From the NCBI GenBank assembly GCA_965242615.1, contig CBDESR010000004.1:310001-374000 (forward strand): 64,000 bases of DNA, given 5' to 3'. This DNA is from CBDBCU01 sp965242615. GTDB taxonomy: Bacteria; Chloroflexota; Dehalococcoidia; Lucifugimonadales; UBA3495. Below are positions 42,999 to 51,521 of this stretch, in pieces. The position numbers were made by a program, and so were the translations under genes. Every line of letters begins with the position of its first letter. Positions within the stretch are counted from its first letter, which is position 1. The notes beneath the pieces are model-generated. The model searched no databases. It was not told the origin of the DNA and worked only from the letters and a program-made list of their open reading frames with translations.

Positions 42999-44024
42999 AT
43001 GGCAGAGAATTGGACTTTGCTGGCTGACCTGATTCCCCGGCTTACCAACCGCATTGAGGACTCCGCTGTCGAAGCGTTAGGGTTTATCCTGAAAGAATCC
43101 AAAGCATCCTTGGCGGCGTTGAACGGCTTGGTTGGCACGGACAGCGTGGCTATGCCGGAAATCGTCCGAGTACGGACGCAGGTAAGTGGTGAGGAAGGGT
43201 CTCGTCCTGATTTGGCCGGTTTTGACGCGGAAGGCAAAGAGCGTCTGTTGATTGAGGCCAAGTTTTGGGCCGGACTTACTGACAAACAACCCAATGCCTA
43301 TCTTGACCGCCTACCTGCCGACAGTCCGGCGGCGTTGCTTTTTGTTGCGCCAGAGGCAAGGATTCCAGCCCTGTGGCCGGAGCTGGAGGGTCGGGTGGGG
43401 GAAAATTTAGACTCTACTGTTAGCGGCAACGGTATCCGCAGTGCTATCGTCGACGGCTCTACCAAACGGCTGATGATAGTCAGCTGGGCGCGGCTGTTGG
43501 GCCGGATGTCCGAACGGGTTAGGGAAGTTCACGAAGATCCTGGGGTGCAAGCTGGCATTCAACAGCTGCTCGGTCTTACCCAGCGAATGGATGCCAAAGA
43601 ACCTCTGCCACTGCACCAGGAGGAGTTTGCGCCGCAGTTGGCCCGCCGGGTGCGGGGATATATGCGTCTGGTGGATGAATCCACAGAAAAGGGTGTCGCC
43701 GAAAAATGGCTCGACGTCCGCCGTAAGGACGGCACCACAGCCTGGTACGGCTATGGGTGGTCGTTACGATTTGCTGGAACTACCGCTTGGTTCGGCATCC
43801 GATGGACGCTTTGGTCGAACAACGGTACTACCCCGTTGTGGCTACGACTCCATAGTGAATCTGTTTTCAATCAAGTACGGGACAAGTTGCCCGCCACCCT
43901 TGGTGACGACTGGATTCCGATATATCTGAAAACGGGCGTAGAGTATTCTGTTGTGCTTGATGGTGTCGTGCGCCAGCTGAAAGCGGTCTGCGATGCTGTC
44001 AACGGGGATAAGGTTGATGCCTAG
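42999..44024 (+). CDS. PD-(D/E)XK nuclease-superfamily protein
   Basis: 341 aa. SRPDLAGFD (PD at 70-71) followed by ERLLIEAKFW (E86, K88) gives the D-x(n)-E-x-K active site of restriction-endonuclease-like folds, placed at the usual distance, with YLDRLPADSPAALLFVAP as the following strand. The C-terminal half (about 215-341) is a separate domain with repeated Trp/Tyr (TAWYGYGWSLRFAGTTAWFG). It is the only gene within the inverted-repeat element; it could be a cargo restriction or defence nuclease, or a nuclease that moves the element. Which DNA it cuts is unknown. Confidence 0.72.
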   Translation: MAENWTLLADLIPRLTNRIEDSAVEALGFILKESKASLAALNGLVGTDSVAMPEIVRVRTQVSGEEGSRPDLAGFDAEGKERLLIEAKFWAGLTDKQPNAYLDRLPADSPAALLFVAPEARIPALWPELEGRVGENLDSTVSGNGIRSAIVDGSTKRLMIVSWARLLGRMSERVREVHEDPGVQAGIQQLLGLTQRMDAKEPLPLHQEEFAPQLARRVRGYMRLVDESTEKGVAEKWLDVRRKDGTTAWYGYGWSLRFAGTTAWFGIRWTLWSNNGTTPLWLRLHSESVFNQVRDKLPATLGDDWIPIYLKTGVEYSVVLDGVVRQLKAVCDAVNGDKVDA

Positions 44025-44035
44025 CCCGTAGGGCA

Positions 44036-44130
44036 TTTTAATTGTCCGTACCGACACTCGTATCCCGGTACAACCGGCTCAGGTCACGAGAGCAAGGCAG
44101 TGTTGCGGTGACTTCACCGGGAGCGGATTT
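44036..44130 (-). repeat. Right terminal inverted repeat
   Basis: Reverse complement partner of 42822-42916; ends 83 bp before the chosen selA start. Confidence 0.8.
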
Positions 44131-44212
44131 TCCGACGATTAAAAGGGCGGGTCGGGGGTTGCAAGGGGCAAGGGGCGGCAATCGGGCAATTGGGTTGGCA
44201 AGGAAGGGGATT

Positions 44213-45601
44213 TTGACTAGGGAGTTTCGGAACATTCCCAGCGTGGAGCGGGTAATGACGGCCGGGGAAGCGGCGGCTTTGACGGATGCCTACAGCCGGG
44301 AGTGGGTGGTCAGCCTGGTACGGCAGGAGCTGGAAGCGGCCCGGATACGGGTGCGGCAGGGCGCGGCGGCGCCATCTGCCGGTGAAGTAGCGGCGGCAGT
44401 GGAACGGGCGGCGGTGGAGCTGACCCGGCCGGCGCCGCGGCCGGTCATCAATGCTACCGGGGTTATCATCCATACCAACTTGGGGCGGGCGCCGTTGAGC
44501 AAGGCGGCGACCGAGGCGGCGGCGCAAGCGGCGCAGGGCTATTCCAATTTAGAGTTGGACTTGGAGAACGGGCGGCGGGGTTCCCGGCAAGCGCATTTGC
44601 AATCGCTGCTCCAGGAATTGACCGGGGCCGAGGCCGGGCTGGTGGTGAATAACAATGCGGCGGCGGTGCTGCTGGGGTTGTCGGCGTTGGCGGCGGGCAA
44701 GGCGGTGATTGCGTCCCGGGGGGAGGCGGTGGAGATTGGGGGCGGGTTTCGGGTGCCGGAGGTTTTGGCGCAGAGCGGGGCGCAACTGGTGGATGTGGGA
44801 ACAACGAACCGCACTTATGCGCGGGACTACGAAAATGCCATTGGCGACAACACCGGGGCCTTGCTCAAGGCTCACGCCAGCAACTTTCGGGTGGAGGGAT
44901 TTACGGCGGCGGTGGAGCCGGCGGAACTGGCGGCTTTGGGGAGCAGACATAAGATCCCGGTACTGCATGATGTGGGCAGCGGTTGCCTGCTGCCTACGGA
45001 AAGGTATGGGCTGGCGCACGAACCGACGCCGCAGGAAAGCGTGGCCGCCGGGGTGGGATTGACTTTTTTCTCCGGGGATAAACTGCTAGGGGGGCCGCAA
45101 GCCGGGATGGTCGTGGGGACAAAAGAGTTGGTGGGGCGGCTGGAGCGGCATCCGCTGGCGCGGGCGGTTCGCATTGACAAGCAAAGTCTGGCGGCTTTGC
45201 TGGCGACTTTGACCCATTACTTGCGGCGGGAGGCGGAGCGGGAGATACCGATTTGGCGGATGATTGGGATGCCGCTGACGGTGATTGAGGAGCGGGCCCG
45301 GGAGTGGCAAAAGGTTTTGGACTTGCCGGAAGCGGCGGCGGCAAGGGTCGAGACGGCCCGGTCGGCAATTGGCGGGGGCAGCTTGCCGGGGGAGACTTTG
45401 CCGACTAAAGTTTTGTCGCTGCCGGGGGCGGCTTGGGCCGGCGGTGTTGAGGAAGGGATGGCGCGGCTGCGCCGGGGCCGGACGCCGGTAATAGCGCGGG
45501 TGGAGGATGACCGGGTACTGCTGGATCCCCGGACGGTACTGCCGGAGGAGGAAGGGATTTTGCTGGAGCGGCTGAAAGCGGCTTTGGCTTTTGCCGGGTA
45601 G
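44213..45601 (+). CDS. selA: L-seryl-tRNA(Sec) selenium transferase
   Basis: PLP enzyme converting Ser-tRNA(Sec) to Sec-tRNA(Sec) with selenophosphate. 462 aa from TTG 44213, chosen because AAGGAAGGGG is just upstream and the family begins near REFRNIPSVERVM; an open frame reaching back to 44042 lies inside the terminal repeat and is unlikely to be coding. VINATGVIIHTNLGRAPLS (about 80-98), LVVNNNAAAVLLGLSA, and TFFSGDKLLGGPQAG with the PLP Lys are diagnostic. selB, selD and tRNA-Sec are not in this window. Its presence supports selenoprotein synthesis, and a UGA-containing candidate lies at 15142-15900. Confidence 0.93.
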   Translation: MTREFRNIPSVERVMTAGEAAALTDAYSREWVVSLVRQELEAARIRVRQGAAAPSAGEVAAAVERAAVELTRPAPRPVINATGVIIHTNLGRAPLSKAATEAAAQAAQGYSNLELDLENGRRGSRQAHLQSLLQELTGAEAGLVVNNNAAAVLLGLSALAAGKAVIASRGEAVEIGGGFRVPEVLAQSGAQLVDVGTTNRTYARDYENAIGDNTGALLKAHASNFRVEGFTAAVEPAELAALGSRHKIPVLHDVGSGCLLPTERYGLAHEPTPQESVAAGVGLTFFSGDKLLGGPQAGMVVGTKELVGRLERHPLARAVRIDKQSLAALLATLTHYLRREAEREIPIWRMIGMPLTVIEERAREWQKVLDLPEAAAARVETARSAIGGGSLPGETLPTKVLSLPGAAWAGGVEEGMARLRRGRTPVIARVEDDRVLLDPRTVLPEEEGILLERLKAALAFAG

Positions 45602-45635
45602 GGTACTGAAACCAAGGTAAAGCAGTGGTGGCTTA

Positions 45636-46394
45636 ATGACGGACTTTTTGATAGCGCCGGACGCGGGGCAAGGGGCGTGGTTCTGGGGGCGGGTCTGGGG
45701 TTTCTTGACGGCGCCGGTGGAACATCCGCCCCGGCTGTATCAAGCGCGTAATGACCGGCAATGCCTGGTCTTGAATTTGCCGGGGCACGGTTCCGACGCG
45801 GCGGGGGATACCGGAGAGGTGCGGCTGGAGGAGTGCGTGCAGGCGGTGGCGCAAGGGGTGGAGCGGCGGAATCTAAAGACGCCAACGCTGGTAGGGCATG
45901 GCTTGGGCGGGCTGCTGGCGCTGCTGGCGGTGCCCCGGCTGGCAACGCCGCCGAAACGGGTAGTGCTGGTGGCGGGAATGACGCCGGAAAGCGGCCGTAC
46001 GCCGTTGTCCCGGTATCCGCAGAAAATTCAGCGGCGGCTGGAGCTGAGCTTGCGGCTGAGCAAGGTTTTGGGGCGGGAGTTGCGGCTGCCGCCGGCGGTT
46101 ATCAGCAAGTATATGTGCAACGGGATGGCGGCGGGGGATGTGGCCGCGGCTATGGGGTTTTTCGGGCCGCTGCCGACCCGGGTATTGGAAACTAAAGGGG
46201 AGGCGGAAAGTCTGGAAATGCCCTGCCCGGTCAGCTATATCGTGCTGGAGCAAGATTTGCTGCTGCCCCGGGAGGCGCAACTGCGGATGGCGCGGCAAAT
46301 CCCTGATGTAGAGCTGGTTCACCTGGATTCTTGCCACCAAGGGCCGTTGCACAAGCCCCGGGAATTGGCGGATATTCTGCTGGGCTTGGGGTGA
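45636..46394 (+). CDS. Alpha/beta-hydrolase-fold protein lacking the nucleophile Ser
   Basis: 252 aa. Fold landmarks: FLIAPDAGQGAWFWGRVW near the N-terminus, VLNLPGHGSD, LVGHGLGGLLALLA (elbow about 88-95), VLVAGMTPESG, YIVLEQDLLLP and a C-terminal His (LDSCHQGPLHKP). The elbow reads GHGLGG where active enzymes have GHSLGG: the codon is GGC, so the Ser is a Gly. It may be a non-hydrolytic binder or lyase-like member of the HNL/RsbQ group. 34 bp after selA; no link to selenium is known. Confidence 0.8.
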   Translation: MTDFLIAPDAGQGAWFWGRVWGFLTAPVEHPPRLYQARNDRQCLVLNLPGHGSDAAGDTGEVRLEECVQAVAQGVERRNLKTPTLVGHGLGGLLALLAVPRLATPPKRVVLVAGMTPESGRTPLSRYPQKIQRRLELSLRLSKVLGRELRLPPAVISKYMCNGMAAGDVAAAMGFFGPLPTRVLETKGEAESLEMPCPVSYIVLEQDLLLPREAQLRMARQIPDVELVHLDSCHQGPLHKPRELADILLGLG

Positions 46395-46395
46395 T

Positions 46396-47661
46396 ATGAC
46401 CTACATTGCCGACCTGCATTTACATTCGGCTTACGCTTACGCCACCAGCAGCGCGCTGACTTTGCCCAACTTGGCGGAATGGGCCAATCTCAAGGGCATT
46501 GACCTGCTGGCAACCGCTGACTTTACCCATCCGGTTTGGTTCCGGGAGTTGCAGGATAATTTGACTGCGGCGGCCGCTGAGGGCTTGTATGCCTTTGGCG
46601 GCGTTCACTTTGTCTTGGGGACGGAGGTCAGCTGCGTTTACCGGCAAGGCGGGCAAGGGCGGCGGGTTCATCTGCTATTGTTGGCCCCGGATTTGGATAC
46701 GGCGGCGCGGCTGAACCGGGCGTTGGCGGCTTATGGCAATCTGGAGTCGGACGGGCGGCCTACCTTGTTGCTGTCGGCGCGGGACTTGACGGCGTTGGCT
46801 TTGGAGGTCAACCCCGATTGTATCGTGATGCCGGCCCACGCCTGGACGCCGTGGTATGGGGTTTATGGTTCCAAGTCGGGATTTGACAGCTTGGCGGATG
46901 CCTTTGGTGATATGTACCAGCACATCCCCGCCATTGAAACGGGTTTGTCCAGCGACCCGGAAATGAACTGGACGATAGGGGAGTTGGGGGACAAGACGAT
47001 AGTTTCCTTTTCGGATGCTCACTCTCTGCCGCGGCTGGGGCGGGAGGTAACGGCCTTTGCCGGGGAAATGAGCTATCCCGGATTGGCGGCCGCGCTGCGG
47101 GACAACGGGGTGGCTTACACCGTGGAGTTTTACCCGGAGGAGGGCAAGTATCACTATGACGGCCACCGCAAGTGCGGGGTGGTACAACACCCGGCGACGA
47201 CGGCAAGGTTGGGGGCGGATTGCCCAGTATGCGGGCGGCCGCTGACTTTGGGGGTGTTGAATCGGACGCTGCGGTTGGCCGGAGGCGGCAAGTTGCGGGA
47301 AGGGAAGCGGCGGAAAGACGGGTTTATTGGAGCTCCGGACGGGCGGCCGCCCTTTGTCCGGTTGATACCGTTGCAGGAAATTATCGCCGCGGTGCTGGGG
47401 CAGGGAGTCAATACCAAGGGAGTGCAGGATAAGTACCGGCGGTTGGTTGGGGAGTTGGGCAGCGAACTGGCAGTTTTGCGGGAAGCCGGCGGCGCCGATT
47501 TGGAAGCGGCGGCCGGTCCGGAACTGACGGCGGCGGTGCTGCGGGCCCGGGTCGGGGACATCTATGTGGAACCGGGATATGACGGGGTGTATGGCAAGGT
47601 GTCGTTGGCGGTAGTCAATGGGGCCGGGGACAAGATGCAGGGGGCGTTTGACTTGGGTTGA
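46396..47661 (+). CDS. PHP-domain endonuclease Q-like protein
   Basis: 421 aa. N-terminal PHP domain with metal ligands in ADLHLHSAYAYATS (HxH, about 7-9), the ATADFTHPVWF region, FVLGTEVSC, MPAHAWTPWYG (about 145-155) and SFSDAHSLPRLG (about 204). A zinc ribbon follows (KCGVVQHP, then CPVCGRP, about 255-280), and a helical C-terminus. This is the EndoQ layout, an endonuclease that nicks DNA 5' of deaminated bases (hypoxanthine, uracil), best known from Thermococcales and some bacteria. The start overlaps the previous gene's stop closely (1-bp gap). Confidence 0.85.
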   Translation: MTYIADLHLHSAYAYATSSALTLPNLAEWANLKGIDLLATADFTHPVWFRELQDNLTAAAAEGLYAFGGVHFVLGTEVSCVYRQGGQGRRVHLLLLAPDLDTAARLNRALAAYGNLESDGRPTLLLSARDLTALALEVNPDCIVMPAHAWTPWYGVYGSKSGFDSLADAFGDMYQHIPAIETGLSSDPEMNWTIGELGDKTIVSFSDAHSLPRLGREVTAFAGEMSYPGLAAALRDNGVAYTVEFYPEEGKYHYDGHRKCGVVQHPATTARLGADCPVCGRPLTLGVLNRTLRLAGGGKLREGKRRKDGFIGAPDGRPPFVRLIPLQEIIAAVLGQGVNTKGVQDKYRRLVGELGSELAVLREAGGADLEAAAGPELTAAVLRARVGDIYVEPGYDGVYGKVSLAVVNGAGDKMQGAFDLG

Positions 47662-47770
47662 ACGGGGCGGCGGCCGGGAAGGAAAATCGGGGCGGTGTGT
47701 TACAATTCCCGTTCAGTTTTGCCGATTAAACTGGCGGCAATGGAAACCGGGTTGAGTTGAAAAGGCTGCT

Positions 47771-48448
47771 ATGGATGTGGCGCTCCGGCGGATGCGCGCC
47801 GAGGATATTGAGCAGGTTCTGGCGATTGAGCGGGAAGCCTTTCTGCCGCTGCGCTTGGGGACTGCCTTCAAGCGGGAGTTGAACAACCGCTATGCCCGCT
47901 ATCTGGTGGCGGTGCAGCCGCCGGTCGAGGAAAAGCCGGTTGAGGAAGGGGACGTGGGGGATATTCCGGCGGCCGGGGAACTGGATGGGGCGGCGGACGC
48001 TACGCTGTGGGGCCGGATGGTGCGGGGGGTGAAGGAGATGGTACGCCGGGAGTCGATGGGGGAGGAGCCGGCGGCGGATATTGCGGGCTATGTGGGCCTC
48101 TGGTTTCAGGGGAATGAGGCGCACATTACCGAGATAGCGGTGCGGGAACGGCTGCGCGGGAACGGCATCGGGGAGTTGCTGCTAATCGGGTCGGTGCGGG
48201 CGGCGCTGGAAAACGGCTCGGCGGTGCTGACTTTGGAGGCGCGGGTTTCCAACTTTATTGCCCAGCGGCTTTACGAAAAGTACGGTTTTCAGGAGGTGGG
48301 GCTTCGCAAGAATTACTACTCGGACAACCGGGAGGATGCGGTGATAATGACCACCAGCCCGATCCACAGCAACGAGTATCGGGAGTTGTTTAATCGGTTG
48401 CAAGGGAAGTTTCTGGCGCGGTGGGGGGAGATACGGGTGGAGGGGTAA
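47771..48448 (+). CDS. GNAT N-acetyltransferase (RimI-like)
   Basis: 225 aa. The GNAT fold: VALRRMRAEDIEQVLAIERE (beta1-alpha1), a charged insertion (about 60-110, rich in Glu and Gly, not part of the core), AHITEIAVRERLRGNGIGEL with the acetyl-CoA pyrophosphate loop RLRGNGIG (about 128-135), then LEARVSNFIAQRLYEKYGFQ. Resembles RimI, which acetylates the N-terminus of a ribosomal protein or other targets; the substrate is not known. Confidence 0.85.
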   Translation: MDVALRRMRAEDIEQVLAIEREAFLPLRLGTAFKRELNNRYARYLVAVQPPVEEKPVEEGDVGDIPAAGELDGAADATLWGRMVRGVKEMVRRESMGEEPAADIAGYVGLWFQGNEAHITEIAVRERLRGNGIGELLLIGSVRAALENGSAVLTLEARVSNFIAQRLYEKYGFQEVGLRKNYYSDNREDAVIMTTSPIHSNEYRELFNRLQGKFLARWGEIRVEG

Positions 48449-48540
48449 AACGGTGATTGCCCGGAAATGATGACGCTGCGGTCGTGGCAGTATCCCCGGA
48501 TTCTGCTAAAATCCGATTACTTAACATAAAGGGGCAATGT

Positions 48541-50133
48541 ATGGCGGTAGGTGCGAATCCCCGGCAGAATTTTCCCGACCACGCCCTTTATACCTTGGAC
48601 AACTTGGAAGTGCTGCGGGGGATGAACAGCGAGACGGTGGATTTGATTGCTACCGACCCGCCCTTTAACACTTCCCGCAACCGGGCTGGTAGCGCCGGCT
48701 TTTATGTGGACAAGTGGAAATGGGGCGATACCGGCCGCCTGCCGGATCAGTGGAAGTGGAACGAAGTTCATCCCATCTGGCTGGAGCAAGTACGGGATGA
48801 GAACCGGGCCTTGTACGAAGTCATCGCGGCGGCCGGGGAGTGTCACGGCGATGACATTGCGGCCTTTCTCTGTTTCCTGTCAGTGCGGCTGCTGGAAATG
48901 CGCCGCATATTGAAGCCCACCGGTTCCTTGTACCTGCACTGTGACCACGCGGCCAACGGCTACATTCGGATGGCGTTGGACGCTATCTTTGGGGCCAAGA
49001 ATCTACGGAATGAGATTGTCTGGCTGCGGCGTCAAGACCGGCACAACCTCGGGCGGCGGCAGATGGGCAATGCCCACGATACGATATTCTGGTACGCTAA
49101 ATCCAAAGACGCCCACTACAACATCCAGTACGAACCTTACACTGATGAATACATCAGGACGGCGTACAACAAGACTGATGCCCGCGGCCAGTATCGAACT
49201 TTGCCTTGCACTAACGAGACCGGGGGCAATAAGGTTTATGAGTTCCGGGGAATAACCCGCGCTTGGCGATTTACTCCCGAACACATGGAGGAACTCTACC
49301 AGAACGATATGTTGGTGCAGGCTACGCCGACTTCGCCGTTCCAGTATAAGAAGTATCTTGACCTTAATCAGGGGGTTAAAATTCAAGATGTCTGGGATAA
49401 GGTCGGCGGAGCTCGTGGCAAGGAGCGCACCGGTTCCCCGGACCAGAAGCCTTTGGAACTTTATGAGCGGATTGTCCGCGCCAGCAGCAATCCGGGGGAC
49501 TTGGTGTTAGACCCGTTTTGCGGTTGCGCTACTACGCTGATTGCGGCCAACAACTTGGGCCGGCGTTGGGTGGGCATTGACCGGCGGGCCGACGCCGCTT
49601 ATCACGTCGCCAACCGGCTGTTGGGGTTGGGCATCAATGTCAACGAGTTTCAGGCGCAGCAGCAAGCCCTGTTGCAGGAGTTGCAGTTCCACTGTCAAAT
49701 CCTCGACGCCGCGCCGGCGCGTACCGATGACGGGGAAACGGCGCCGCATCTGGCGGCGGTCTATACCTATCGGCGGAAGCCGGCGAGTATGACGCGGCAG
49801 CAGATGCTGGATATTTTGGTGGAGCAATGGGGCTGCGTGTGCTGGGGTTGTGGCTTTGAGCCGCCGGACGCCGAGCATTTGGAGTTGGACCATATCGACC
49901 CGGCATCCCAAGGCGGCAGTAACGAGCTGGATAATCGGTGTCCGCTGTGCGGGCCGTGCAACCGGCGGAAGTCGAATCGGTTGACGCTGGTGGCGCTGCG
50001 GCAGCTGAATAAAAAGCTGCGGAAGTGGTACGGCAACCCGCCCATCGACCAGCGGATTAACATTCGCTTGGCCCGGGAGTGGGCGGCGGAGTATTTAGCG
50101 GGACGGGCGGAAACCCGCTTGGCCGGGGGCTAG
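48541..50133 (+). CDS. DNA methyltransferase fused to HNH nuclease domain, copy 1
   Basis: 530 aa. Residues about 1-390: a beta-class DNA methyltransferase, motif IV DLIATDPPFNTS (about 36-47), SGSLYLHCDHAAN-like motif, motif I LVLDPFCGCATT (about 320-331). Residues about 415-500: a zinc-ribbon HNH module, CWGCGFEPPDAEHLELDHID, then CPLCGPCNRRKSNR. The two parts in one chain could be a combined restriction-modification enzyme or a methylation-guided nicking enzyme. A paralogue of the same layout lies at 59211-60698 on the other strand. No separate restriction gene adjoins it. Confidence 0.85.
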   Translation: MAVGANPRQNFPDHALYTLDNLEVLRGMNSETVDLIATDPPFNTSRNRAGSAGFYVDKWKWGDTGRLPDQWKWNEVHPIWLEQVRDENRALYEVIAAAGECHGDDIAAFLCFLSVRLLEMRRILKPTGSLYLHCDHAANGYIRMALDAIFGAKNLRNEIVWLRRQDRHNLGRRQMGNAHDTIFWYAKSKDAHYNIQYEPYTDEYIRTAYNKTDARGQYRTLPCTNETGGNKVYEFRGITRAWRFTPEHMEELYQNDMLVQATPTSPFQYKKYLDLNQGVKIQDVWDKVGGARGKERTGSPDQKPLELYERIVRASSNPGDLVLDPFCGCATTLIAANNLGRRWVGIDRRADAAYHVANRLLGLGINVNEFQAQQQALLQELQFHCQILDAAPARTDDGETAPHLAAVYTYRRKPASMTRQQMLDILVEQWGCVCWGCGFEPPDAEHLELDHIDPASQGGSNELDNRCPLCGPCNRRKSNRLTLVALRQLNKKLRKWYGNPPIDQRINIRLAREWAAEYLAGRAETRLAGG

Positions 50134-50146
50134 AACTGTAACGGTT

Positions 50147-50920
50147 TCAGAAAGTCGCCCCGGCCAAGCGGGTAATGTCAGCGGTTGCCTTTTGCTCGAA
50201 GTCCGCCAAGACCGGATACTGATGGTCGGCGTTGCGGGTCAGGTAAGTTATTTCCCGTTTGCCCAAGTCGTCAATGTCCTCGTGGACGATCAGGCTGATG
50301 AAAGAGAGCCGCTCTTTCTGAAACTCCAGCAAGGTAATGGCGACGTTCTTGGCTTTGTCATTGCCACGCACCCCAAAGAGGTAGAACTGGCGTTGATTGC
50401 AGGTCAACTGCCAGTCCACGCTGACCGGGTAATCCAGCAGTGGAAATTGGTTGGCGACCGGCTCAAAGCGTGCCAATTCGGAAGCGACGTACTTCTCCAA
50501 GTCGTCGTAAAAGGCGCTACGAACTTGTTCCCGGCTCCAGTAGCGCATATTGCAGACCTTTTGTACGCAGCCGGCAAATTGCAAAATGCTTTCGTACAGC
50601 ATTCCCATTGGAGCGTCCAGATAAAGGTTGCCTTTATCATTCGCGACGCCGTTGTTGATGAGGATGCTGTCAAGAATCTGCTGCCGGGTCGGGGTGTTGA
50701 CTTCGTAGGTATAGGAAAGGCGCATCAGGGCCAAGCCGAAGTCGCAGATCCGGATATGGCTATCGCCTTGGGGGCTGTCGGTCAGATAAATGTCCACCAT
50801 ATCCCCGTCCTCGTGGAGGATGGGGATAATCAGCTGGAAACTTCCGGAACGGCGCTCGTAAAAGTCGAACTCCGCTCCGGGTTGTCGGCTCAGGGTAGCC
50901 CTAAGGCTGCTGATGTCCAT
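50147..50920 (-). CDS. DUF1828/DUF1829 protein
   Basis: 257 aa. The N-terminal half has the DUF1828 pattern (FQLIIPILHEDGDMVDIYLT, RICDFGLALMRLSYTYEV) and the C-terminal half the DUF1829 pattern (LLDYPVSVDWQLTCNQRQFY, FGVRGNDKAKNVAITLLEF). These proteins occur in accessory regions and look like two-domain nuclease-fold proteins, but the activity is unknown. Overlaps the upstream gene by 20 bp, so co-expressed with it. Convergent with the methyltransferase-HNH gene, 13 bp away. Confidence 0.75.
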   Translation of the reverse strand: MDISSLRATLSRQPGAEFDFYERRSGSFQLIIPILHEDGDMVDIYLTDSPQGDSHIRICDFGLALMRLSYTYEVNTPTRQQILDSILINNGVANDKGNLYLDAPMGMLYESILQFAGCVQKVCNMRYWSREQVRSAFYDDLEKYVASELARFEPVANQFPLLDYPVSVDWQLTCNQRQFYLFGVRGNDKAKNVAITLLEFQKERLSFISLIVHEDIDDLGKREITYLTRNADHQYPVLADFEQKATADITRLAGATF

Positions 50921-51404
50921 TGAAAAGACTTCCCTGTAACGATTCGGGAAAATACTGCGCGTAGTTCGCTACAGCAATATCCTGAAAGAAAACCGGGATA
51001 GCTTGTTCTAAAGTCGCGTACCGGTCGGTAATTTCCCGATGTTTTGCTTGAGGTCGGATGGAACCGGAAGCTATTTCCTCAGCAGTAATGCGGTGAATGT
51101 GGGGCTTGACGTAGTGTCCGTCCGGTTCCCGGCTTACTTCGCCGTGGGGGCCATTGTAGCGCACCAAGGTGATGCTGCCCGAAGCCGGCGTCCGGGCACT
51201 ACAGGTTAGCCCAATGGAGAAGTTTTCCATAAAAGCCACGCTCTGGCGGATAAAGACACGAAACGGCGTTGCGTCGTCAGTGGTTGCGACCAAACGCAAG
51301 TCGCAACGCCGTTGAGAATTATCCTCCCGGTAGCCGCGGGCTGGCTCTTTGCTTATGATGGTTTTTGGGCAAGTTATCAAGGCGTGAAATTCCGGGTCAG
51401 TCAT
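50901..51404 (-). CDS. Hypothetical protein, DUF6978-like
   Basis: 167 aa from ATG 51404 with GGAGG upstream; an open frame extending further back is antisense to the next gene and not used. LITCPKTIISKEPARGY, RCDLRLVATTDDATPFRVFI and a later HGEVSREPDGHYVKPHIHRI stretch resemble DUF6978 proteins that accompany DUF1828 genes. Together the two form a small operon of unknown, possibly defence-related, role. Family assignment is from memory of the pattern only. Confidence 0.55.
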   Translation of the reverse strand: MTDPEFHALITCPKTIISKEPARGYREDNSQRRCDLRLVATTDDATPFRVFIRQSVAFMENFSIGLTCSARTPASGSITLVRYNGPHGEVSREPDGHYVKPHIHRITAEEIASGSIRPQAKHREITDRYATLEQAIPVFFQDIAVANYAQYFPESLQGSLFNGHQQP

Positions 51405-51472
51405 TATAATCACTGCCTCCTTGGATAGGATTATATACTGAATTAGCACCCTTTGCCACCGGGCTGCGAGAT

Positions 51473-51501
51473 TTGACAATTCAACGGCACTGGGATATAA
51501 A
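51473..51501 (+). promoter_or_regulatory. Strong sigma70 promoter
   Basis: TTGACA (51473-51478), 17-bp spacer, TATAAA (51496-51501), 20 bp before the ATG at 51522. A minus-strand TATAAT at 51435-51430 may serve the divergent DUF6978-like/DUF1828 pair. Confidence 0.7.
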
Positions 51502-51521
51502 TATGTACTAAAGGAGGATAC

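Larger units (their letters stand above)
42822..44130. mobile_element. Inverted-repeat element carrying a PD-(D/E)XK gene
   Basis: 95-bp terminal inverted repeats (42822-42916 and 44036-44130) align without gaps at about 73 of 95 positions, including exact blocks of 18 bp (GCAACACTGCCTTGCTCT) and 20 bp (GTCGGTACGGACAATTAAAA) with an identical 33-bp spacing. The only gene inside is the nuclease-like protein at 42999-44024. No transposase is visible and no target duplication is obvious. It lies directly upstream of selA. Confidence 0.75.

Noticed and set aside
44042..44212. Earlier selA start
   Set aside because: The extra 57 residues fall in the terminal inverted repeat and have no SelA similarity; TTG 44213 has a good ribosome site.
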